DNA from: Cytidiella melzeri
Taxonomy: Eukaryota > Basidiomycota > Agaricomycetes > Polyporales > Irpicaceae
Length of the DNA: 64,000 nucleotides
NCBI GenBank assembly: GCA_022592445.1
Contig: JABYQR010000019.1
Location: forward strand, 208,330-272,329
Direction: 5' to 3'
The position numbers were made by a program, and so were the translations under genes. Below, in pieces: positions 1 through 11,449 of the stretch; position 1 is the stretch's first letter; each line of letters opens with the position of its first letter. Under the pieces are notes generated by a model. That model saw only the letters and a program-made list of their open reading frames with translations. It was not told the DNA's origin and made no database searches.

Positions 1-1169
1 CTTCGAATACCTGGTATCTGAAGGCGCGAAAGAGCCCCCTGGGAGAGATAATACAATTGCTCGCTGACCCAGTCGATAGCCGCCCCTTAGTATGGAATAA
101 ACCGCCTGACTAGTACTACGCACCTTCGCCACGATATTCCTCCGACTCATATTTCTCGTCAGACGCAGTTGCCAACATGCTAGAGGGTCACGAGGGGACT
201 GAGGTGCGATTTTGGATGGTTAGGCAGGTTTTTCGACGAGGGCCTTCGCGTGGAAGTGAGGAGTGGTTCGTGCGTTTGGCTTGACCCTGCTGGGCTGAAT
301 ATATGCACAATGGCCTGGAAGATGAGAAGGGAGGTGTAGAGAGCCCAGCAAGAGAGTGAGGCGAGACGATGTTGTAGAAAAACTTCTGGGCGGCGGGACT
401 CTTCTACTTGCGGTGCTGGAGAACGAATGTGTGAGGGCTCGACACCGCATGGAAGTCCTCATATTTTAAAGTTGGGTGCGTGCCACAGACTGATCGTCCG
501 GACGCGGTCGGAACTTCCAGAACCATGCTGTCCTGAATGGGATTGTTTCGAGTGCAGTTTCATGTCCTGGGATACTCACAAAAAATGCTATTAGTTATTA
601 TTCTGCAATCCCCCATTTTTGGACCCTGGTGACCGACAGTTCCACATTCGAGTGATTGTGTTACAGCTTTGTCGTGGAATAGATCTGCCGCTGCATTTTT
701 CGGTTCAACCTCCGCACCCGACAAGGGCATGGCTCATCGCGTGCAATTGTGGTTACGCATGCTATCAGCTAGTCGGGATTTGAGGTTGTTTGTTTATACA
801 TACCTCGTGGCATGGCTCGATCATTGTTGACGTAGGGTCCTAAGGATGTGTCCCGTCCCGGAATTGCTAGACAAGTTGTATAGGTGGCATGCAAGGTGAG
901 TTGTCGTGCTAAAGAAAGAGAGAAAGATGATACTTCACTCTAGAAACGCGGTTTGGGCCCAAGTCCAGACGTAGCCAAGTTGCTCCAATCAGAACCCTTG
1001 CAAGCTGAAACGCCGTATAACTCCGCCGGCCGGTTGCAGATGTCAGGTACTTCACCCGATCATCGAGGTTCAGGGGCTATTTCATGTACGTATTTACCAC
1101 GGATAGTACACGACTGTTATCAATACTGAATTATCCTGCCGCATTCACCTTATGTTCACCCAAGGGCCG
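1..1169. other. no recognisable gene
   Basis: No reading frame here shows recognisable protein similarity or a convincing exon chain. The short open frames, for example 220-462 on the minus strand and 1084-1320 on the plus strand, are explained by chance or lie opposite the last MED27 exon. The segment probably holds the MED27 3' UTR and intergenic DNA. An unrecognised gene reaching in from the left edge cannot be excluded. Confidence 0.5.
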
Positions 1170-2332
1170 TTACTGTAACGTAGCACAAACCGGATGTCTG
1201 GCATCCCAGTCATTCTTGTCCCCTCCTCCCAGCCAGGTTCGCGCAACCGGGGGAATGTGGCCTTCAGTCGAGATTACTCGCTTACAAGCTGAGCACGGTC
1301 GAACGAATAAATCCTCGTAGGATGCAAGGAGTTGCTATTGGGAGCATGCAATCGTAGCCAACAGATCGTCAGTCGCCTGCGTCGAGCCTGCAGCACGATC
1401 AGCTGAGAAACGGCTCGCACTCACCACGACGAGTTGGACAGACGCTTGCGGTTTAGACTGCAGCATCTTCGCCAGATGCTGCGATAATCTTTGAAACACA
1501 GCATATTCCGATTGCGCGTGAGGCGGTTTCTACAAAGGCAGGGATGATGTCAATCGTTTACAAAAGCGGGCGGCAGATTGTTACAGTACCTTTTCGCGAG
1601 AGCCGAACACAGTGGCACTTTCTAAGATTATAGTCGAGTCGGGTTCCGCAGTTCCCAACGTAACGTAGACCGTAAGAACGTCTGGGATGAGAAATCGCAC
1701 AACAAGAGGATCTGGCAAGACGCGGCCTGGCGGGTGCGCGGTAGCGGTCCATATCTGCAGAAGATAACGGTGTGTTCTGTTGTAGTCACTCAGAAAATCA
1801 ACCAGGCCGTCCAATCGTAAAGCGGGGTAGCTGCACTCGTCATCCGGGGGAAACAGGGATGTTTGTTTCGGCTGAGACGAGCGAAAGGATTGCGGAGATT
1901 CAGGTGCCAAAGGGCGGCTAGAAACAAAAAGAACATCACGCATACGGTTAGTTTCTGAGACATGATCGATACTGGGTAGGATGCTTGCCTTGGAGGGTGT
2001 CTGCGCCTACTGCTGAGGCTCAGACCAACAGGATCTTTTGTTGCGCGTTCTTTCGCAGCCTTGAGCGCGTCTTGAACTGCTTCGGATTGGACTTTATCTG
2101 ACAAAGCTTTCAATTGCTCGAAACCCTGCTGTATAGGAGGGCTTTGATATATTGGCAGCACTCCACCTCCCGCACTGATTCCTGTGGGTATTGCGGTGGG
2201 CTGGAGAAAGGAGGTAGCCCGACGTAGGTTTTGCACGCTCGAGTTGAGCTCTGTCAGAAGTTTAATTTGATCCTCTAGAGCCTCTATAGGCGGCCGTGGG
2301 TCGGACGTCGACGCTGTCAAAGAGTCTTCCAT
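1170..2332 (-). CDS. MED27: Mediator complex subunit 27
   Basis: Subunit of the Mediator tail/upper middle that links activators to RNA polymerase II in the nucleus. Four exons can be chained: 2332-1962 (donor uncertain), 1917-1590, 1529-1425 and 1334-1170. The N-terminal exon is polar with a coiled-coil-like segment (IKLLTELNSSVQNLRRA). The middle exon carries the block IPDVLTVYVTLGTAEPD and ends VFGSREK. The third begins KPPHAQSEYAVFQRLSQH. The last contains SYEDLF followed by a CxxC (CSACKR) and HIPPVAR, the C-terminal signature of MED27. Introns 2 and 3 join in phase; intron 3 is 90 nt. The first intron is the weakest: a 44 nt GT-AG intron at 1918-1961 keeps frame, but other donors exist. 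The ATG at 2332 is the first in frame. The family call rests on the last three exons. Confidence 0.82.
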
Positions 2333-4040
2333 CTTCGCTCGTTGTATGGTTTACATCTGTGCAACTGATGAAAGTCGGTGTACTTACTTTGTGGTGTTTC
2401 GTGCTGAACTGGTGTTGGGCGCTATGCTGGCGCTACGTTAGTGCTACGCTGGCGCTATGTGGCCATCAATCAGGCTCTTCAGCGCCTCTCTTCTCTCTAA
2501 ATGAGGCAATTTTGATTGCGGTGTTAGATCGATCAAAGCTGTACTCAAACCGGTGTTGTCTGTGGATACAACTCGGAGAGCAAGCGTTGATATTCATCCT
2601 CCTGTACTTCACGAGCAATTCGCATGGCACACTCGTATCTCAGCTCGAAAAAAATCGGTTGTCCTGCAGGCTGCTGTACCGTGCTGTAACCCGATGTCAG
2701 GAATGTTTCCCAGGGCCACAAAGTCCCAAAAATACAACTTTACCGCAGATCTCGCGATATGGAAAATACTTTCTCCCATCAGAGCTTTGGTGCCTTGCAA
2801 AGTCACTCCCATCTCTTTCAGACGCAGCTGTCACCAATACATGGAGGCTGTCATAAACAATGATCTTTGTGTCATCTCAATGTAGGAGCTACACAATCAA
2901 ACATGTATCAGGCGGGGAAGATATTCCTCGACATCAATACGGGGTATCGTCCCACCTCCTAAATCTTGGTACGCGAGCGCGCGCTCGTAAAATGAGGGTC
3001 TACATAGCAGCGAGCGTAGCCTCGTTTGCGATCGATTTGCAATGTGCAGCTGTAATTGCGCAGACGGACAGCTCATAACTGGAAGGTCTTGCTCCTTCCG
3101 AGAAATTATTCCGTCACCAATACTCTGCTCGGGGCCAAAGAGGCCAAGTGGCTTCTGGGGAGCAGTGGGAGCGCTCGCGATTGTCCAGAAGAGTGCTCGG
3201 GGATTCGCGGCTATGCGCCAGTCTACTACGGCCACTTGAGTGCTCACCAGCTGAGAATAAATGTAGCCCTAGAAATGATGGACCTACGGGGACGAACTTG
3301 AAACCAGTGCAGCTGATGTGTAGAATACATACTTGGTGAACATTAAGCGAGAACACGATAGCCCTAGCCAGTACTACACGCAAACCTTGATGTAATATCA
3401 GAGCAAGGCCCTTGTGATAAAGCATCTGAATGGTGCGGATAATCAGTAGAGGAGCTCAGGCTTGTGTGATGTGTGATAACCTCTCAAACACTCCGTTGCG
3501 CTCAATGTCGTCGATTGAATTGTGATTTCATAAGGGTTGCTCCATGATGCATCATACATATTATATGAGCGGAAATCTGGTGAGCAATTGCATTCAAGAG
3601 TCCTACTTAGCTGTGGCCGTGAAAGTATGAACAGAATGATCGTCCGCTGCCATTGTGTGCGGAGCGACATCAAAAATGTAAGAGATCGTTCATTACCGGC
3701 ATAGCCACCTTCTCTATGCGGCGCCTATAGGTAATAAGAGCTCATCAGCTTTCTTGTGTTATATGTTGTTATATCACGTGCTTTTCTTACACCATGCGCG
3801 TCCTCCTCACTTGGCGCTCTGCTTGTTCGTCAGTCTCTGCTTGGTGTCAGTGTTCTCAGTTACTCGCCGGTTCTTTGGGTTGTGCAAGGCACATCTACCT
3901 GATTCAACATCTACCTCTGAAACAAGCTTCTGGGTGTTGAGAATTCCAATTCGCGCTGCCACGCACGGAGGTACGACCTAGTTCAAAGATACACACACCA
4001 GCGACATCATTGAATGATTGCGGCTCATACAAGGAATGGA
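2333..4040. other. intergenic, no confident gene
   Basis: Lies upstream of both MED27 (-) and the LETM1-like gene (+). There is a short imperfect tandem of a GCTNNGCTGGCGCTA-like unit around 2415-2460. Several overlapping open frames of about 100 codons (2296-2885 plus, 2897-3247 minus) lack a consistent splice pattern or any family I recognise. The region may hold promoters and UTRs, or a decayed gene. Confidence 0.4.
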
Positions 4041-5576
4041 ATGGCGGCGAGGTACGTAGTATTGCAGTACATACTACAGCTACGCTCATAACGTTACATT
4101 GTACATACAGTGTGTCTGTAACGCCGAGTCGTACCGCAGTTCTCGCAAAACGACAACTCTCAGCTTCACTCTCACGCTCGTTTCGGATACGACATGATGT
4201 CTCTGCAAGTACATGTTATCCATACCCCTCTCATAAACCCATCTACTATAGTCGATTGTACTCGACGTCGATCCCACCGACGGATAAGAGCGCCACCACT
4301 TCGAAGGCTACAGACCCTCGCATGCCTGTACACCAGCAGAAGGCGCGTAAAGTCGAACTCCGACCTGGTCCGGTGAAGGCTCAGGCAACATCGTCTGTAG
4401 GATCTAGAAATCCAGGCAGCTCAAAGCTGAGCGGCGCATCGACGAACCGAGTGCCGAAGGACGTCGCGACTCCTGCTGCGTCGGACTCGCCACCCTCCGA
4501 GGGCATAATTTCTACCGCTAAGCACGATGTGGAGGAAGCCACTCAGCATGGTATACTAACCCCGCCGCCCCCGAACGCAAGTACAATGAGGAGGCTGTTC
4601 CACCAGGCCAAAGAACTCTTTGTATGTCTAAAATTGATTTTGTACCAAGTTCCTTGATGAACATCCGTTAGAAATTCTACTACAGAGGACTGAAGCTGAT
4701 CAATACAAACCGTAAACGCGCCAAAGAGATGCAGCAGCGCGTCAAGAACGGCGGCCCACCGCTCACTAGATGGGAGAACCGCTTCATCAGGACAACTTAT
4801 GAGGATCTAGTAAAGTACGCAAACCACGAATAGCTTCTCTGCCATGATCTCAACCTCTCTTTGCTCTTTGCTAGGCTTGTACCATTTGCTTTGATTATTC
4901 TCGTTGCTGAAGAAGTCATTCCTTTGGTCGTGATGTACGCACCATTCATTCTGCCGTCCACATGCATTCTTCCTGCACAGAAAGAACGCATTGATAACAA
5001 GCGACGCGACAAGCAACGAGCGTACGCTACATCCATGCGGGATGAGTTCAAACACGTGCGCACACTCGGAGAATCTAGCGCCAGTGGAGATGCCATAAAT
5101 TTATTGGATGGCCCTGGTCTTGCTGCCTTTAGTGGGTGGGTACTAATGCCGCAGACAAAGCACACGAACTTCCGCGCTAACTAGTCCCATGAAATTCTAG
5201 AATCCTTGGTCATTCGGACTACAGCGTGGACGTACTCCGGAGGAGGAAAATTCGGAAGCACCTGACGGCAGTGGCTGCAGACGACGCTTTGCTTATACGT
5301 GAGGGGGCAGGTTCACGACTCACCGCAACTGAGGTGGTCGAGGCTCTGGGAGAGCGTGGAATGTATGTGTTTATCATACCGCACCGAACTTTGAGATTGA
5401 CTGCATCATGGGATCTGCCCAGCATAACTGAAGGTCGCACGCTACAGCAGCAACGGACGCGCCTACACTGGTGGCTGACTGAAGTCCAGAAACCATCCCC
5501 GCCAGCGCCGGATCAATCTGACCCGATAACTCGTCGTCTAATACTGATCGCGAGAGGTGTCAGTGGTGGTCACTAG
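4041..5576 (+). CDS. LETM1-domain mitochondrial inner-membrane protein
   Basis: LETM1/Mdm38/Ylh47-family protein. In yeast these proteins support mitochondrial K+/H+ homeostasis and bind ribosomes at the inner membrane. Six exons: 4041-4051, 4111-4621, 4672-4814, 4875-5135, 5201-5362 and 5423-5576; every junction keeps frame with GT-AG introns of 50-65 nt. The first exon is only 11 nt (MAA plus part of a Ser codon). It joins a Ser/Arg-rich stretch with few acidic residues, as expected of a mitochondrial presequence. A low-complexity Pro/Ser linker follows. The LETM1 core is then clear: YYRGLKLI, LTRWENRFIRTTYEDL, a hydrophobic segment VPFALIILVAEEVIP and the family motif LPST. The C-terminal ribosome-binding-like part reads LGHSDYSVDVLRRRK and ends in VSGGH. 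The in-frame ATG at 4010 was rejected because the 11-nt exon gives a proper start and removes an intron-like stretch. Confidence 0.85.
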
Positions 5577-5731
5577 ATGGCGTAATGGCGTAATATGTCA
5601 TTGGTATACAGTACTATGCAAACACTACTACTTCGTAATAATCGTACACCTCCCCTTCTCTGCGTCGTGGTCCCTATTTTCCGATAACTCGCACGTATCT
5701 TCCGCGGTATATGAGGGCCTGATCTATGTCA

Positions 5732-8700
5732 TCAAGCTGCATCTTGCACGGAGCAGCAGTACGCCAGGGCTAGCCAATTACGCTTCTCCCATGGGGTCCA
5801 GAAGACAGCTTTAGCAGCGCGGGACCTTGCGGAATTTGCACCCAAACGCGCTTCTGCTACAGCTCGCAACCCGAGAGATCTTCGGAGTGGAATATTGGAG
5901 GACTGCACGATAGCCTGGGCAGAGATAGGCTCGTCCCGCTGCAGTAACAAGCACGCTAGCTCTTCTCGGCCCTTTGAGTGGGATGGTTCGTGCATGACTG
6001 CTCTCTGGACTATCGACAGTGCCTGGCGAGGGTCGTTCTGATATCGGGAGGGTGAAACGCGTAAGTAGGCTGGTGCACCCGAGCGTTTCGGGGTAACTGA
6101 CCTGACTGAGATGGTGTCGGACCAACAAGTAAGTGACGTCCCTACCAGGATCGCGTGCGTGGCGTTCACAGACGGGCAACGCCAAGATTTCTGATAATGC
6201 GGCATCAATGAGACTGTCGTCTGCTGTCAAGATGCCCATCCCGGCTAATGTGTTTATGGCCATCAAGTTATCTGGATCGCTATCAATGCTGTTCATACCC
6301 TATGTCAATTTGATCCGCGCAAGGTTTAGTCGAAACAACTTACCTTTGTAGGAGGTGCGTCTTCGCGGCCTCCCGGCCATCTTCAGTCTCTAGCGACCAT
6401 AGTGTTTGAGCAAGGAGTATGGTTGCGCTGCCCCCCAGCGTCAGATCACCTGCAGCCGCTTCTAGTGCAGTTTCAAACGACTCTATCGCTGCTTGCGGGT
6501 TTCCTAATTTGACGTGCGCCAATCCGCAACCCAGGTGGGCCTGCGCGAGCAGTGCAGCTCTTGAAGGATCATCAGCCTCGGTAACTAAACCTATGGCCAC
6601 CTGGTAAGACTCGAGGGCCTCCTCATAAGCTCCTGCTGATAGACGCAGCCTGGCCATGTTGATCTGAGCAACGGTGAATTGACGCTCGATCTCTTCATTC
6701 TCGGTCTCTTCGTACGCAGCCTCGAGCAGCGACACTGCCCTTTCGATCGCAGTGATACCAAGCGCCAAATGGCCGATGCTTTCGCACACCAAACCAAACA
6801 GGTGGAGACCTGTAGCATCATCTGGTCGTTGCCTGGAGTACCTGTCCAAAACAAAGAACGCCGGAAAGAGGGAATCCAGTGCAACACCCTGTTTCCCGGA
6901 TGTCGTGTTGAATGCATGAAACGATCGCCTCGCGAAGGCGAGATCAGCTTCAGGCTGTACGGTCGTCAGATCTGGTTGAGTGCAGCACCGCGGAGAAAGA
7001 ACGTACCACGGGCGCCGCAAGGCCTACTGCGTGTTCGAACAGGGCGCTCGCTTCTGACTGATCTCCAAGCGCCACAGCAAGACTAGCTCGTCCGACCCAC
7101 GCAAGAGCATAGTCAGGGTCGAGGACTTGCGCCTTATTGAAGGCTTCCTGGGCCAACTCTGTGTCTGAATGAAACAAGTAGAATAGACCGAGGTTCGTCC
7201 AAGTGACATAGTTCTTAGGTTAAACGTTTAGTGCGCTTCTTAACGTAGTTTCTGATGAACGGACAAACCTTAGGATCCAGCTCCAGGGCCTTCACGTAGG
7301 CATGTTGAGCCAGTCGGGGCTTAGAAGAGAACAGAGCGTTGGCGAGAGCGCTCCAATAACGGTCGTCGAGGGGAGCTAAATTTACAGATTCTTTGAGGCA
7401 CCGTATGGTTTCGCCGTCGATATTGTCCCGCTTCGAGTCGTTCCCGCTTCGGCGCGCGTATAGCATAAGGGCCACACCAAGGTCATACCAAGTACTCGCA
7501 GAAGACGAGCTGTCCAACGATCCCAGGGAGATACGGTAGCTGTAAGCACACAAGCACACCTCGAGAACGAAGCGAGATAAGGCAGACTGCGTTTCCTCCA
7601 CTATTGCCGGCGGAATACTGAGAACAGCAGAGAGCTGTTCTAGAGGATGCGCTGTCACAAGAGGTATTGCTTTCTGGAGAATCGAGATTAGGGAAGTTTC
7701 GTCCGTATACGTCGGTATACGTGACAGTTCATACAACGCGTCGGCGGCGGTTTTCCATGCAATACGTCTAAACCCAGGACTTGCGTCCAGTCCTTCCAAG
7801 ACCGCGCGAACCGCGGACACAAAAGATGTTTCTGCTCTAGCTGGGAAGCCTCCCATCTGCTCCGCCCTGCCAAACTCCAGGTGGGTTTGTGCAAGTGCGA
7901 GAAGGACGGTGAGTTCAGATGGGATCTCGAGCAATATGTTTGTGAAAACATCGATTGCTTGCTTGTACTGGCCCGACTGGCGGTAGACTTCTCCGAGGAA
8001 ATACAAGCATTTCCACTCCGCAGGATCCAGTTCACGAGCCTTCTCCAAGGCTTTGAGAGCGGCTGCCAGCCGTGCTGCCTTAGTGTAGGCCTCGCCTAAC
8101 CGCAGCCACAATAGAGCGTCTTCAGGCTCTGACCGCAAAGCAATTTGGAGAGCAGAGATAGCGGCGTTATATCGATGCCTTGTCTATAGTAGAGCTTGAG
8201 TAGAGTTTCTTCCTTCGCAAAATATCGAATTACCAGCTCAACGATGCCCACGGCTTTCCATGCCCATGCATTCAGGGGCTGAAATCTACTGGTAGCAGCA
8301 GAATCCAGCCCTCCGTCCAGGCCACCTTCGCCTTCGATAGTTCGCCTGGCGACGACTTCCACCAGGTCCCACTCCCGCTCCTCTGCAAAACCTTCCGCTA
8401 GTCTTCGTGCAGCTTCAGCCTCTCTTGGATCAAGCTCAAAAGCTTTCTGGAAACATTTGGATGCACGCGTTGGATCAGGGGGAGAACAGACCTCCGAGTA
8501 GTACAGCCCCAAGGATGTAAAGGCGGGAGCAAACGTAGAAAATCGCTTGAGAGACGTTATGAACGATTTGAAGGCATTTTCCCGACTCGCTGTATCTGCA
8601 TCGAATATTGTCAGTGCCGCGCGGCTGTCGAACATCGTTGACCAACATACCACCTATCTCCCACTGGCATTTACCTAGTCTCCACCAACATCTCGCCTTG

Positions 8701-10805
8701 TCAATCTCGCGCCCTTCCTGAAGATCGAGGATAGTGATTACTTCTCGAAGCTCCTGAGCTCCTCCGTCCGGATCCTGGGTCTGAGCATGACACCAGGCCG
8801 CCTCTTCACGCGCGCGCAGCCCTTCATGCACATCGTCGGGAAGTAGCTTGTTTACTCTTGAGAACAGGGAGCGTGCATCTTCCCAGCGCTTCGCATGCTG
8901 TTGGATGAAGGCGCGACCCATCAGGCACTTCACGTTCTCACTGTCGTCTGACAGAACCTCATCGATGATCCGCAGAGCACGGGTGTGGTGCTTGGGTGGG
9001 AAGAGATGTACTAGGGCCGTGCCTAATATTACATTCAGACCTAGACGTACTCTGCAAATATAACACGTCTGTAGTGAGTCAAAGTGTACCCAAGAATTAG
9101 CGCGACACGCACTGCGGAAGCTTGATAGCTCTGTTCTGCTCTTCGCGAAGGAGAAGTTCAAGTCCGTTCTCTGCGACCCTCACGGCGTTTTCCAGGTCTT
9201 CCTCATCTTGATAGATTTGCGCCGCTATTCTGTGAGCTAGCAAAGAATTTGGAACCTCTGCAAAACCGTCCTTTAGACAAATCAGCATCTAAGCGGGTAA
9301 GACATTTGAAGAGTCATACAATGATGACATCAGCGAAGTCCTCCTCGCTGCCGCCATGTTTCTTGTCCTCCGAGTCGACTTCGGTCAGATGTGAATACGA
9401 GAAGTATGCGGACAATAACTTGGCAAGTGGCGAGGCTGGGAAGAGCCGTACATATCGGAAGAGCATGTCAAAATCGTACTCCTCTGAATTGGGATCATCA
9501 GAAACGCACGAGAATAGTACATGTGGAACGCACCTATGGACGCGGCATCTGTGCCCTCGATATGTAGATTCCACGCAAGCTCATTGGGGATGTTCAAGAG
9601 CACAATGCCGCTGACCAAGTCCTGCACTTCCTCTGACAGCTTCTTCTTAAGCGATATATCATCTTTTGAGCGCAAGGCATACAACAATTGCTGTTTGAAA
9701 TGAAGCAATTTAGCCTCACTTGCTCGACGAAGATCGTCCGAGGCGTTCGGATGACTCAAGATCTCCTGATACAGAGCTGGCAGCTGTACATGAACGTGAG
9801 ATTGATCAGTTGCATAGGCAAAACAACGTAGGCGTACTCGGGAGGAACTCCAGACTTCGCGGCCGACTTCTCTTTTCACGGCTTCAGGACCAGCAGCGCC
9901 AAGTCTCGTTCTTCTTTTAGCTACCTCGTTCGTGAAAACGTCGTGCTCGTGCTTCTCTATAATCGATACTATTTCTTCGATGATTGGAAGAGAATCGTGG
10001 ATAGCCGACTGTGCATAGAACGTAGTAGTTGCAGTGGGAGCGGTAGGTTCTGGTGGGGGAAGACCCGAAAGAAGACCATAGTAGGCAGACTCAGGGAGCA
10101 GCAATGTCAAAGCATCTGCTAGCTGCATATGTACGTCAACGGCAGGTTCTCTAAGGCGATGCGCCGGACTTGCCTGCATCGGAGTGCCATTCTTTCGCTG
10201 GCACTCTATTAGCTTTTGCAAGTTCTCGGCGCATTTAGTAGCATCGTTGCTGTGGCAAGGTTACTAATACCGGGTTCCAAGGTATACAGATGGCTTACCT
10301 CGACAAGAACAGGTGAGCAAGCTTGTTCAATACCTGGATGTAATTTTCCGTGTCCCCAGACTTATCGTACAACTTCGATAATCCCTATAAACAAATGCGA
10401 ATGCACATATTTTAGATGCGAGTACAGAAGCTGCCTTAAGCCTTGAACGTACCTGCCAGGCTAAAGGCTGATCCGGTTGTATGGTAGTAGCTTTCAGAGA
10501 CATCTGAGTACAGTCATATAAGCTCCTAACCCACGGATGGTATTTGGGAATGTAAGTTACTTGCTCGCTTTGTTGCAAGTCCCCTAATTCGAGGTACGCT
10601 AGTCCAAGAAAAACGTGCCTGTATACACAAATGTCAGTACCCACGATTGGGCTATCTGAGTCGGAGCTTTGGATCCCACTTACGCATTGTAGTTTTCAGG
10701 TTCGTAGTCAAGAACGCTCAGCGACGCGTCCTTTGCCTTGATGTAGTCTTTCTTGGCTAGTGCCTCTCTCGCAGCCTTCAGCTTTGGCTTTACGATCGCT
10801 GACAT
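5732..10805 (-). CDS. SKI3: Superkiller protein 3 (Ski complex TPR scaffold, TTC37 family)
   Basis: Large TPR protein that with Ski2 and Ski8 feeds mRNA into the cytoplasmic exosome; in yeast the complex also represses dsRNA virus expression. Coding capacity after intron removal is roughly 1400 residues, usual for fungal Ski3. The start at 10805 gives MSAIVKPKLKAAREAL, the N-terminal TPR expected of the family. Next come AYLELGDLQQSEQ and, after a clean intron, LAWQGLSKLYDKSGD, a Ski3 hallmark. TPR-like helices recur throughout (for example LWLRLGEAYTKAARLAAAL near 8100, RALRIIDEVLSDDSENVKCL near 8980, ALAWVGRASLAVALGD near 7110). The last intron joins RHHLSQ to NDPRQALSIVQRAV, and the protein ends AYCCSVQDAA at 5732. 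More than ten introns are needed; not all boundaries were fixed. The neighbour at 11450-13201 lies upstream on the same strand. Confidence 0.85.
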
Positions 10806-11449
10806 TGCGACGGGTGCTTGCTCGATATCTGCCAAATGTGACGCAAGCTTTTATAACAGCGTACAACGCAGCAGCGACCAATCGTTATAGCTGGCGTAAC
10901 ATCAAACTACTCAGCACCAGGATTTACCAATAATAGCAGGCACGTACTTGTGTGGAATCACCTTCAACATTTGGCGTTGACCACTCGATACTCAAGCTTC
11001 AAGCTTCAAGCCTGAGGCCAGCTTCAGCCACGGAGATCTATGCGATCAGATCCCGAAGCGCCAATTCACGTGATCTGGAGATAACAAGACATTTTCCCGC
11101 GATCGCAACGAAAGGCACTTGCGGGAGCATTGTTTGAAAAAGGGCGCATGCAATAATCGGTCGTCGTCGTCGGTGCACTAGCACTGAAAGTACGGAGTTT
11201 TGGATAATATATATTGATGTTCATCAGAGCGAAAGAAGTGACGGCACCGAATGTGGAACCCTTGATCAACGCGAAACAGACATACAAATGTACAGCGATA
11301 CAACTAAACTTGAACAACTACGCGAAATACAAGCAACATGCGACTGGGCACTAGGTTGCGGTAACGGTTCGATGCGGGATAACAATGATAGCGAGCGATC
11401 AACGGACGAGGCACAGATGGAAGGCGTAAACTCTACACCACCCTTAAAC
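10806..11449. promoter_or_regulatory. SKI3 upstream region
   Basis: About 640 nt between the SKI3 start and the stop of the next minus-strand gene. It contains an imperfect direct repeat, CAAGCTTCAAGCTTCAAGC, near 10993-11011. No long coding frame fits. It presumably holds the SKI3 promoter and the 3' UTR of the upstream gene. Confidence 0.35.

Noticed and set aside
4010..4110. Upstream in-frame ATG as start of the LETM1-like gene
   Set aside because: The stretch behaves like an intron with GTACGT donor, CTCATAAC branch and ACAG acceptor. The ATG at 4041 plus splice gives a proper mitochondrial presequence.
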